Assembly (NCBI GenBank): GCA_019058315.1
Contig: JAHPZH010000003.1
Location: 764,451-828,450, forward strand
Source: Candidatus Helarchaeota archaeon
Lineage (GTDB): Archaea > Asgardarchaeota > Lokiarchaeia > Helarchaeales > RDOG01
Direction: 5' to 3'
DNA: 64,000 bases
The position numbers and the translations under genes are program-made. Below, in pieces: positions 9,040 through 17,160 of this stretch. Below the pieces are notes generated by a model, which was not told the origin of the DNA, did no database searches, and saw only the letters and a list, made by a program, of their open reading frames with translations. The number at the start of each line of letters is the position of its first letter. Positions within the stretch are counted from its first letter, which is position 1.

Positions 9040-9395
9040 TTTATTACTAATATTTCTTTGTAATATGGTATATATTAAAAAAAATAAAGTTAAAAAAAGA
9101 ATTTAGAAGAACACCTAAATTGAAATGTTTTTTGAGGGTATTTTTCAACATCTAGACTGGCTGGACCCTTTTTTCAGAATTCTACTCCTAAGATTATATT
9201 ATTTCACAACAATTTATTAGGAAATATTCAATTCTGTAAATGAATAACTCAATAACTAAAAAAATAGTAATCTATGCATTTATCATAATGTTTAAAACTA
9301 CCTCGTAAAATGTATATGAAGGTAAAAATCTCAATAAAAAACTAAATTAATTTAAATAAAAACAAAGGGAGATTTTTAAAATTAAGAAGGAATCG
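9040..9395. other. 356-bp spacer without a gene
   Basis: AT-rich spacer between the divergent zinc-ribbon gene and the surface-propeller gene. I see no open frame with a plausible start, no RNA gene and no strong repeat. It presumably holds both promoters. An AAGGA ribosome site for the propeller gene lies just before 9396. Confidence 0.5.
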
Positions 9396-11843
9396 ATGAT
9401 TATTATATTGATATCTCAAATGATACTTTTTTCGGTTTTTGTTGCGCTATATAACAATAATTCCTTTGAAATACCAATTTTGGCAGATAAGCAAGGCCAG
9501 TTTAATTTATCTAGTTCAGATTGGGCTAATGCAACAGTAATTTCAGATGATTCAACAGGTTGGAATAATGGTGCAAGTCTAGATCCTGCTATCGCAATTG
9601 ATAATAATGGAGTGATACATATCGTATGGACTGATACTACCATGGCTGAATGGAGCGCTGGTGGAACAGATTGGGAGATATTGTATGCAAATTATACAGC
9701 CGCAGGATGGTCCAATGCAACATGTATTTCAGATGATTATACTGGATGGAATAATGATTATAGTCAAGATCCGGATATTGCTATCGACCAAGATGGAAAT
9801 ATTCATGTGGTCTGGAGAGAAGATACGGACGGAACATGGGGAACAGACCAAGAAATTATGTATGTAAATTATACTGCAGCAGGCTGGTCTAATGCTACTT
9901 GTATTTCAGAATATTATGAATCGAAGCTCAATATAGGAGATAGTGCTAACCCTAGTATTGCAATAGATAATATTGGAAATTTACATGTAGTTTGGAATGA
10001 TGATACTGATGGACAATGGGGAACTGATATAGATATAATGTATACAAATTATACTGCAACAGGCTGGTCCAATGCCACAGTGATTTCAGATGATTTTACA
10101 GATTGGAACACGGGTCTTAGCGCATCACCTGATATTGCTATTGATAATAATGGAGTGATACACGTGGGGTGGACAGATGTTACACCCGGTCCATGGGGAT
10201 CAGATTATGAAATCATGTATACAAATTATACTGCAACAGGCTGGTCTAATGCAACTGTAATTTCGGATCTTTATGGGTGGAATGATGGTCAAAGTGAAGG
10301 TTGTCAAATCGCTATAGATAATAATAATTATTTACATGTAGTTTGGAATGATGAAACTGATGGTGAATGGGGAACAGATCAAGAAATAATGTATGTAAAT
10401 TATACTGCAGCCGGTTGGTCTAATGCCACTTGTATTTCAGAATATTATGATTCGAATCTCAATACAGGAGATAGTAATAATCCGAAATTGACTATAGATA
10501 ATAATGAAAATTTACATGTAGTCTGGAGTGATGATACTGTTGGAGAATGGGGAGCGGATCGGGAGATAATGTATGTAAATTATACTGCAACGGGTTGGTC
10601 TAATATGTCCGTAATTTCAGATGATAACACTTTATGGAATGATGGTTCTAGTTTAGTTCCTAATATTGCAATGGAAAATACTGGGAATATTCATGTAGTC
10701 TGGAGTGATACTACGAATGGGGAATGGGGAACAGATCAGGAGATAATGTATTCTTTTATAGGAGATATAGAATATCCAAATATAGCTTCAGTTTCAAGAT
10801 ACCCCTCTGCCCCAGGTAATCTGGATACAGTAAATATTACTGTTCATATTACCGATAATGTCGGTGTAGATACAGTGTTAATCAATTCGAATCATACTGG
10901 AACTCCATTATATTATACGATGGATTACCTTTCAGGGACTATTCAAGATGGTTATTGGAACTATACAATTCCAACAACATCTGCAGGAACAAAAGTAGAA
11001 TACTCATTTATGGCGAATGATACTAATAAACACACAGTCACAGATGGACCGTACCAATATATAGTCCTGGATAACGAAGTTCCGAATATATATATAGTCA
11101 ATTGGGTTCCAAGTAACCCTAGTAATTATAACACCGTAAATGTTACTGCAAATGTTGGTGACAATATCGGAGTAGATACAGTTATAATAAATTCAAATCA
11201 CACAGGAACTCCTACTAATTATACAATGGATTTTCTTTCTGGATCTGCCCAGCTTGGATGGTGGAATTATACAATTCCAGCTTATCCTCCAATGACAACT
11301 ATTACTTTTACTGTATATGCAAATGATTCCGAAAACAACCCCAACACATATGGTCCCAACCAATACACGATTCAAGATGTCGATAGCCCAAGTATAATTT
11401 CAGTTTCTCAGAATCCAAATCAACCTAGTAGTCAGGAAACAGTCAATATTACTGTACAAGTTACTGATAATGTTGGAGTACATAAAGTATTACTATTAAT
11501 ATTTAATAGCACAGGTGGCTTTGATATTTATCCAATGGATTTTCTTTCAGGAACTATTCAAAATGGCTATTGGAACTACACAATTCCCGCATATCCAGCA
11601 GGAACTTTTGTTAACTATACGATTTATGTAAATGATACGAGTAATAATCCTAGTGTTTGGATATTCGAAAACTACACAGTTCGTGGTGAAGGAGAAGAAC
11701 CAACTTTATGGCCATTATTATTAATGGGAGGCGAAGAGAGTAATATAATTGTAATTACATTAGTAATTGTAGTTATAGGACTGATTGTCGCCATTGGAAT
11801 ATACGGATACCGTAAATCCCCTGAAAAATCACCAAAACCATAG
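9396..11843 (+). CDS. Cell-surface seven-bladed beta-propeller protein with three Ig-like domains and a C-terminal membrane anchor
   Basis: An 815-residue secreted protein. Residues 1-20 form a signal peptide or signal anchor. From about residue 45 to 455 there are seven repeats of roughly 57-62 residues, each with IAIDNNGxIHVVWxD, WGTDxEIMYxNYTA and GWSNATxIS. The strand before repeat 1 matches the end of the other repeats, as expected for a ring closed by its first strand. Three Ig/FN3-like repeats follow (about 457-757), each with VNITV, SGTIQxGYWNYTIP and NDTxN motifs. A transmembrane helix at about 783-803 and a basic tail anchor the protein. Many N-x-T/S sites suggest heavy glycosylation. 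The likely role is an S-layer-associated binding protein or adhesin. Confidence 0.88.
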   Translation: MIIILISQMILFSVFVALYNNNSFEIPILADKQGQFNLSSSDWANATVISDDSTGWNNGASLDPAIAIDNNGVIHIVWTDTTMAEWSAGGTDWEILYANYTAAGWSNATCISDDYTGWNNDYSQDPDIAIDQDGNIHVVWREDTDGTWGTDQEIMYVNYTAAGWSNATCISEYYESKLNIGDSANPSIAIDNIGNLHVVWNDDTDGQWGTDIDIMYTNYTATGWSNATVISDDFTDWNTGLSASPDIAIDNNGVIHVGWTDVTPGPWGSDYEIMYTNYTATGWSNATVISDLYGWNDGQSEGCQIAIDNNNYLHVVWNDETDGEWGTDQEIMYVNYTAAGWSNATCISEYYDSNLNTGDSNNPKLTIDNNENLHVVWSDDTVGEWGADREIMYVNYTATGWSNMSVISDDNTLWNDGSSLVPNIAMENTGNIHVVWSDTTNGEWGTDQEIMYSFIGDIEYPNIASVSRYPSAPGNLDTVNITVHITDNVGVDTVLINSNHTGTPLYYTMDYLSGTIQDGYWNYTIPTTSAGTKVEYSFMANDTNKHTVTDGPYQYIVLDNEVPNIYIVNWVPSNPSNYNTVNVTANVGDNIGVDTVIINSNHTGTPTNYTMDFLSGSAQLGWWNYTIPAYPPMTTITFTVYANDSENNPNTYGPNQYTIQDVDSPSIISVSQNPNQPSSQETVNITVQVTDNVGVHKVLLLIFNSTGGFDIYPMDFLSGTIQNGYWNYTIPAYPAGTFVNYTIYVNDTSNNPSVWIFENYTVRGEGEEPTLWPLLLMGGEESNIIVITLVIVVIGLIVAIGIYGYRKSPEKSPKP

Positions 11844-11858
11844 TTACAATAAATTTAA

Positions 11859-11876
11859 TTTTTTTTTATTTTTTTA
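11859..11876 (+). terminator. T-rich terminator after the surface propeller gene
   Basis: Two T-runs of ten and seven bases, split by a single A, begin 16 bp after the stop codon. Consistent with archaeal T-tract termination; called on composition and position. Confidence 0.4.
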
Positions 11877-11969
11877 AATTCGAAAATGTAATACTTTAAT
11901 CTATATTTTTAATTAAAATTATATTATTCTTTCATTTTTTTTTATCTAAAAAAACCCGAGTTTATTGAA

Positions 11970-13790
11970 ATGACTTTAAAATTTAATGTATTGCGTATAA
12001 ATTTGGATTCATATCATTTAATGTCAGGACTTCCTTATGCAGAAGAAGAGATTTCAAATGATATATTAAGATTATATATTGGGGGAAAAGGGATAGGAAC
12101 AAAGATTATTTGGGAAGAAGTAAAGGAGGATGTTGATCCTCTTGGTCCTAAAAACAAATTAATTTTCGTTACTGGTCCAGTTACAGGAACTCGATTGGCA
12201 ACTGCTAATAGATATGGTGTTCTATTTAAAAGTCCTTTAACTGGAATTTATGCAGAAAGTTATTCAGGTGGTTTTCTTGCACCTAAGATACGAGCTTCCG
12301 GATTTGATGTAATAATTATTGAAGGTAAAGCTGAAAAACCGATTTATTTAGTAATTGATGATGGAAAAGTAGAATTTAAAAATGCTGAAAGTCTTTGGGG
12401 TCTTAATTCTTATGAAACTGAAGATAATATTAAAAACACAGAAGGAAAAGATTTTCGAGTATTATGTATCGGACCTGCTGGTGAAAATCTTGTAAAAATT
12501 GCATGTATTCAAAATGATAAATGGCATTCTGCAGGTCGCTGTGGGGCAGGTGCTGTTATGGGTAGTAAGAATCTAAAGGCTATTGTATTTCGTGGAACTA
12601 AGAAACCTCAAGTTGATAACCCTAAATATTTTGATGAAGTTGTTAAAGAGACTTTGGCAAACATCCGAGAAAGAGATGCTGCGTATGGAAAGGAAGGAGC
12701 ATTTCCTTATTATGGCACACCCGGGATGGTTAACACTTCTAATTCGGTAGGTTTTTTCCCTACAAGGTATTGGTCTCAAGGAAGATCCGAATTTAAAGAT
12801 GAAATAGGTCCTGAAAAGATGATTGAAACCATTTTGATTAAACGGACAGCTTGTTGGAACTGTCCCTTTGGATGTTCCAAACTATGCGAAGTCAAGGACG
12901 GTCCTTATCAATGTAAAGTTGAAGGTCCAGAATATGAGACAATTTATGCATTTGGAGGATTATGTGATATAAGAGACTTAAATGCTATTGCAAAAATAAA
13001 TGATTATTGTGACAAAATGGGTTTAGATACAATCAGTGCAGGAAATATAGCCGCCTTTGCAATAGAAGCAAAACGAGCTGGTAAAATTAATGTTGATTTT
13101 AATCTTGATTATAATAATCCTGATTCTGTATTAAAAATCCTTGAATTAATTACTTTTAGAAAGGGAGTTGGAGACATTTTTGCAGATGGAACCCGTGAAG
13201 CTGCAAAAAAACTTGGATTAGAAAAAATAGCAGTTCATAGCAAAGGTCTAGAATTTGGTGGATATGAACCACGTGCATTTCGAGGTATGGCACTGAGTTT
13301 TGCGGTTTCACCTATTGGACCAACCCATTTAAGAAGTACGGTCTTTGCAGCTGAAGGAACTATGCCGAAAGAGTTACGCTTATCTTATGAGAATAAGGCG
13401 GAATTAGTCAAAGATTGGGAGGATAGAATGACAATTATTGATGCATTAATTATATGCAAATTCACTCGTGGAGTTATGAATTGGGAATTGTTATCTAAAA
13501 TATATTCTGCAATTTTTGGAGTTGATACAACGGTGGAAGAATTAAAAGAAATTGGTTCTAGGATTAATACTTTAAGTCGTATGTATAATATTAGAGAAGG
13601 ATTATCGCGTAAAGATGATAAACTACCAGACCGTTTTTTTGAAGAACCTTTACCAGAAGACCCAGATCATATTCTCGATAGAACCAAATTTAATGCGATG
13701 CTTGATGAATATTACAAACTGCGTGGCTGGGATGCCGATGGAAAGCCAACCAAAGAGACTTTAAAAAATTTGAAATTAATTTCAAATTGA
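11970..13790 (+). CDS. aor: Tungsten-dependent aldehyde:ferredoxin oxidoreductase
   Basis: A 606-residue enzyme of the AOR family, which oxidises aldehydes to acids (or the reverse) with ferredoxin, using a tungstopterin and one 4Fe-4S cluster. The N-terminal domain contains YIGGKGIGTKI and RYGVLFKSPLTG, typical of the pterin-binding region. C295, C298 and C302 in CWNCPFGC plus C496 in IICKF give the four cluster ligands, in near-exact register with the well-studied Pyrococcus enzyme. The length is typical of the family. The D-aminoacylase gene follows almost immediately, so the two are probably one transcript. The substrate aldehyde is unknown; amino-acid-derived aldehydes would suit the neighbour. 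Confidence 0.95.
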   Translation: MTLKFNVLRINLDSYHLMSGLPYAEEEISNDILRLYIGGKGIGTKIIWEEVKEDVDPLGPKNKLIFVTGPVTGTRLATANRYGVLFKSPLTGIYAESYSGGFLAPKIRASGFDVIIIEGKAEKPIYLVIDDGKVEFKNAESLWGLNSYETEDNIKNTEGKDFRVLCIGPAGENLVKIACIQNDKWHSAGRCGAGAVMGSKNLKAIVFRGTKKPQVDNPKYFDEVVKETLANIRERDAAYGKEGAFPYYGTPGMVNTSNSVGFFPTRYWSQGRSEFKDEIGPEKMIETILIKRTACWNCPFGCSKLCEVKDGPYQCKVEGPEYETIYAFGGLCDIRDLNAIAKINDYCDKMGLDTISAGNIAAFAIEAKRAGKINVDFNLDYNNPDSVLKILELITFRKGVGDIFADGTREAAKKLGLEKIAVHSKGLEFGGYEPRAFRGMALSFAVSPIGPTHLRSTVFAAEGTMPKELRLSYENKAELVKDWEDRMTIIDALIICKFTRGVMNWELLSKIYSAIFGVDTTVEELKEIGSRINTLSRMYNIREGLSRKDDKLPDRFFEEPLPEDPDHILDRTKFNAMLDEYYKLRGWDADGKPTKETLKNLKLISN

Positions 13791-13810
13791 AATACAGGAA
13801 ATTAAATAAA

Positions 13811-15454
13811 ATGGATATATTAATAAAAAATGGGACAATTATTGATGGAACTGGCTCTCCTAGCTATGAATCAGATATTTTAATAAAAGATGACAAAATT
13901 CTTAAAATTGCTTCCAATATAAACGTAGATACTAGCGTTAAGGTCATTGATGCATCAAATAAAATAGTAACACCAGGTTTTATTGATATTCACAATCATG
14001 CTGACTTTAACATACTTGATGCTACTAAAGCCGAGTCTTTTGTAATGCAAGGAATGACCACCTTACTTGTGGGTCTATGTGGAACTGGCGTGACTCCCAC
14101 CTCTGAGGTCGTGGAAAAATATTATTCTGATTTTATGAGTAAAGCACTTAGCATTGAACCTAAATTATTTGAAAATTTACAGCAATTTCAGGAAGTTCTT
14201 GAACGAGAGGGTATTTCTATTAATTTAGCCTTATTAATACCCCATGGAAATGTAAGAGCTTGTGTATTAGGATTAGATATGCGTCCAGCAACGGAAGAAG
14301 AACTTGAAAAGATGAAAAAGATTGTTGAACAGAATATGGAATTTGGTGCATTCGGATTATCTACAGGATTAGTTTATCCCCCGGGATCCGCGACACCAAC
14401 AGAGGAATTGATTGAACTTTCAAAAATAGTGAGTAAATATGATGGCATTTATGATTCGCATATGAGAAATGAAGGTGATGGAGTTATTGATATTGGAATG
14501 AGTGAATTAATTCGTATAGCGAGAGAAGCGAACATAAGGGCACATATCTCCCATTGGCAAGTTATAAGCAGATATAAATATAAGAAATTAACTCCAGAGG
14601 CCATAAATCTTGTAGAAAAAGCACACAATGAAGGACTTCGAATTACTGCAGATGTTGTCCCATATGATGATGGTGTTACGAATCTGGCTTATATTTTATT
14701 AGAAACATGGGTATTTGATAATCTTAAAGAGAATTTAAGCAATTTAGAAACGAGAGAACGGATAAAAAAGGAAATTTTCGAAAGAATATACTCAATGTTT
14801 GTAGCAAATGCACCATTTTACCTACATTTAATTCCAAAATTTTTAATAAAAAGAATAATTTACAAAGCATTAAGTAAACGTGTTCATATACTCTTTACTG
14901 TTAAGAGTCATCAATTTGAGGGAAAATCACTTTATGAGGTTTTAACAACCCTTTATCCTAATAAAAAAATAGAGGATGCATTGTTGGATTTTATAAGAGA
15001 TGAAGATGGAGGAGTTGTAATCAGACACCAGTTGAAAAATGAAGAAAAAAGTGTAATTCCTCTTTATAAACAACCTTATGTATGCCCCTCTTCTGATGCT
15101 TCTTTAGTAATAAGAGGAAACAGCCATCCACGTGCATTTGGGGCGTTTCCACGAGTGATACAAAGATGGGTTAGGGAAAAGAACATTACTAATTTGGAAG
15201 AGGCAATTAGAAAGATGACCTCATTACCAGCTTCAATTCTTGGGATAACAGATCGTGGAGTATTAAAAGATGGAAATAAAGCCGACTTAGTCATTTTCGA
15301 CTTTAACAAAATCGAAGAAAAAGGTACAATAGCAAATGGTTGTCAACATCCTGAAGGAATTGAGTATGTTATCATCAATGGTGAAATTACGGTCTCTGAG
15401 GGGAAGCACTTAGGAGTTTTAAAAGGTAGGGTTTTAAAACATCCTAAAAAATGA
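13811..15454 (+). CDS. N-acyl-D-amino-acid deacylase (D-aminoacylase)
   Basis: An amidohydrolase of 547 residues from the ATG at 13811. I chose this over a TTG at 13787 that overlaps the AOR stop, because family members begin MDLLIKNGTIIDGTG and this one begins MDILIKNGTIIDGTG. Metal-site residues visible are H61 and H63 (IHNHAD), C90 (LCGTG, the metal-bridging cysteine of D-aminoacylases), a histidine in DSHMRNEG, one in AHISHW, and an aspartate in SSDASLV. The C-terminal HPRAFGAFPRVI is also characteristic. The enzyme removes the acyl group from N-acyl-D-amino acids. It lies 20 bp after AOR and upstream of a MarR regulator. Confidence 0.92.
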   Translation: MDILIKNGTIIDGTGSPSYESDILIKDDKILKIASNINVDTSVKVIDASNKIVTPGFIDIHNHADFNILDATKAESFVMQGMTTLLVGLCGTGVTPTSEVVEKYYSDFMSKALSIEPKLFENLQQFQEVLEREGISINLALLIPHGNVRACVLGLDMRPATEEELEKMKKIVEQNMEFGAFGLSTGLVYPPGSATPTEELIELSKIVSKYDGIYDSHMRNEGDGVIDIGMSELIRIAREANIRAHISHWQVISRYKYKKLTPEAINLVEKAHNEGLRITADVVPYDDGVTNLAYILLETWVFDNLKENLSNLETRERIKKEIFERIYSMFVANAPFYLHLIPKFLIKRIIYKALSKRVHILFTVKSHQFEGKSLYEVLTTLYPNKKIEDALLDFIRDEDGGVVIRHQLKNEEKSVIPLYKQPYVCPSSDASLVIRGNSHPRAFGAFPRVIQRWVREKNITNLEEAIRKMTSLPASILGITDRGVLKDGNKADLVIFDFNKIEEKGTIANGCQHPEGIEYVIINGEITVSEGKHLGVLKGRVLKHPKK

Positions 15455-15521
15455 GTTTTTAGATAGTTCGAAAAATAAAAATTTTAATAATTAAATATTA
15501 TTAAAATAAATATTTATAAAA

Positions 15522-15549
15522 AAAAATATTTCATAAACGAAATATTTTT
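15522..15549. promoter_or_regulatory. Perfect 11-bp inverted repeat upstream of marR-type gene: probable operator
   Basis: Arms AAAAATATTTC (15522-15532) and GAAATATTTTT (15539-15549) are exact reverse complements with a 6-bp spacer (ATAAAC). The element ends 27 bp before the GTG start of a MarR regulator and overlaps a TATA-like stretch. MarR proteins bind such palindromes as dimers and often repress themselves. A weaker AT-only palindrome, TAAATATT and AATATTTA, lies about 25 bp further upstream. Confidence 0.6.
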
Positions 15550-15576
15550 ATAACCGAAGTAATTATACATATATCT

Positions 15577-16026
15577 GTGAAAAATATGGTTTCTCAAGAA
15601 AAAATTGAACGATTTATAAATGCATTTACTGGGCTTTCCAAAGTAATTACAAACATGGAGTCGTATAGTAAATATGAAGACTTATCAAAACTTGAATTAT
15701 TTTGCCTAGAAGGTTGTTATGGAGAAAATGGTCTTAAAATGAGTCAAATTGCAAGAAAGCTTGGAGTTTGTATGAGTACAACAACAGGACTTATTGATAG
15801 AATGGTTGAAAAAGATTTAGCTAATCGAGAAAGAAATCCTGGTGACCGACGTGTTGTGAAAGTTAAATTAACTGAAAAAGGCAACAAAATAGCAGGAGAA
15901 TTAAAAAAACAAAGTGAAAAGTGGGTTGAAATGCTATTAAGTTTACTTACTCTTGAAGAACAAGATAATTTTATTTTAATTCTAGAAAAATTATCTAAAA
16001 TAATTAATGGAGGTAAATCAAAATAA
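15577..16026 (+). CDS. MarR-family transcriptional regulator
   Basis: A 149-residue MarR-type winged-helix regulator. Helical dimerisation regions flank the DNA-binding core LKMSQIARKLGVCMSTTTGLIDRMVEKDL (about 50-78), with the wing NPGDRRVVKVKLTEKG (about 87-102) containing the hallmark DRR. Two starts are possible, GTG at 15577 and ATG at 15586, with no clear Shine-Dalgarno for either, so a leaderless or weakly initiated mRNA is possible. The palindrome just upstream implies autoregulation. The neighbours (AOR and D-aminoacylase upstream on the same strand) are candidate targets. The cysteine in GVCMS could be a redox or ligand sensor, but this is speculation. Confidence 0.92.
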   Translation: MKNMVSQEKIERFINAFTGLSKVITNMESYSKYEDLSKLELFCLEGCYGENGLKMSQIARKLGVCMSTTTGLIDRMVEKDLANRERNPGDRRVVKVKLTEKGNKIAGELKKQSEKWVEMLLSLLTLEEQDNFILILEKLSKIINGGKSK

Positions 16027-16136
16027 ATTTCCCTACTAATAATAATATACAGACCACTCCTTTTTACTCGAAAGATATTGATTCCTCAATAAATTTTGAG
16101 GGTAGGCAAAATCTAGGAGTAATAACGGATTCAGAT

Positions 16137-16547
16137 ATGAATTTATACGATAATATTCATCATCTTTATCTATTTATGCCCAATGGAGTTTGTATTTATC
16201 ATCATCCATTTAAAATTAATCCAGAGATTGAGCCACAATTAGTTTCTGGAGGTTTTACTGGAATTTTTTCGCTCATTCAATTATTTACAAGTAGTCAATC
16301 AAGAATTAAAATTGTAGAACAGGAAGAGATGACAATTCTATTCGAACATGGAGAAATTGTTAGTGCAGCTTTGATAACGGAAAAGAATTTGGGTTTATAT
16401 AGAAGTCAATTGAAAAAATTAATTCAAGTTATAGAAGATGATTTTAGAGAAGAATTGCAATTATTTAAAGGAAATATTACTCAATTTCGAAAGATAAGAG
16501 ATTATATTGAAAAGTTTTTTGAAATTAATGGAAATATTAAATTATAA
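16137..16547 (+). CDS. Small longin/roadblock-like domain protein
   Basis: A 136-residue single-domain protein beginning IHHLYLFMPNGVCIYHH, followed by QLVSGGFTGIFSLIQLF, a strand MTILFEHGEIVSAALIT, and a final helix pair ending in EDYIEKFF-like sequence. This order, and the position of the (V/L)SGxxxAIxxF-like phrase, match domains in the 749-residue and 273-residue proteins of this window. In Asgard archaea such longin/roadblock-fold proteins are thought to partner small GTPases, but none is encoded nearby. The ATG at 16137 lacks a well-spaced ribosome site, and an open frame without any ATG, GTG or TTG extends upstream to 16017. It follows the MarR gene on the same strand. Confidence 0.6.
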   Translation: MNLYDNIHHLYLFMPNGVCIYHHPFKINPEIEPQLVSGGFTGIFSLIQLFTSSQSRIKIVEQEEMTILFEHGEIVSAALITEKNLGLYRSQLKKLIQVIEDDFREELQLFKGNITQFRKIRDYIEKFFEINGNIKL

Positions 16548-16554
16548 TATTAAA

Positions 16555-17118
16555 TTATTTTTTTTGACGGGATTTATTAAAAATAGTTACGGTAGCTAAG
16601 CTTTCCATTGCGACTGCTTTGGTATCTTCATTTATTACCTTTAGATCAATATCAATGTAATATCTATTTTTTCCTTTAATTTCCTGAAAATATTTTTTGA
16701 TAATTTCAGCGGTAACCACAATTTTATCGTCAATTTTGACTGCATCTTTAAATACTTGATTCTTTATAGAAATTAGCGCAACCCCTTCTCCAACTAATTT
16801 GGATCCAACCACTCCTGAACCAAAGCTTGCCACAAGGATTCCATGTGCAATATTTGTTTTAAACATTTTCAGACTTTTTCCATAATCCAGATCGACATGA
16901 ATTGGATTATAATCGTTTGAAATCATAGCATATAAGAGAATAATTTTTCGAGTTACTTTAATATGAAGTGATGTTTTATCACCAACATTCAACTCATCCC
17001 AGTATGTTGGTTTTAATTTTATTTTAGGAATTTGGTTAATTAATTCATCGATATTTAATTGTTCAAGTATTGGTGGTAATTTATATTTGATATGTTCATC
17101 TCTTGGCGTATTTATCAC
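16555..17118 (-). CDS. MaoC-like hot-dog dehydratase (R-specific enoyl-CoA hydratase type)
   Basis: A 187-residue hot-dog protein. The hydratase motif is SNDYNPIHVD with Asp69 and His74 as the catalytic pair, followed by IAHGILVASFGSGVV, the classic MaoC continuation. After the core come strands ISIKNQVFKDAVKIDDKIVV and a C-terminal strand VAMESLATVTIF. MaoC hydratases add water to trans-2-enoyl-CoA or the reverse. The start is a GTG. The N-terminal 40 residues are extra relative to minimal MaoC proteins. Next to acyl-CoA ligase and dehydrogenase genes, a role in beta-oxidation is likely. It converges with the longin-like gene, 7 bp apart. Confidence 0.9.
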   Translation of the reverse strand: MINTPRDEHIKYKLPPILEQLNIDELINQIPKIKLKPTYWDELNVGDKTSLHIKVTRKIILLYAMISNDYNPIHVDLDYGKSLKMFKTNIAHGILVASFGSGVVGSKLVGEGVALISIKNQVFKDAVKIDDKIVVTAEIIKKYFQEIKGKNRYYIDIDLKVINEDTKAVAMESLATVTIFNKSRQKK

Positions 17119-17160
17119 CTGTATTCTTTTTTATTTTATTCGTATGAATTTAGATGTGCT

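Noticed and set aside
9582..10760. Repeats considered as sialidase (BNR/Asp-box) motifs.
   Set aside because: The Asp-box SxDxGxTW is absent; the DNNGxIHVVW pattern fits general propeller blades, and no catalytic residues are evident.
13787..13810. TTG start overlapping the AOR stop for the D-aminoacylase.
   Set aside because: The family begins at the ATG at 13811 (MDILIKNGTIIDGTG); the extra eight residues have no counterpart.
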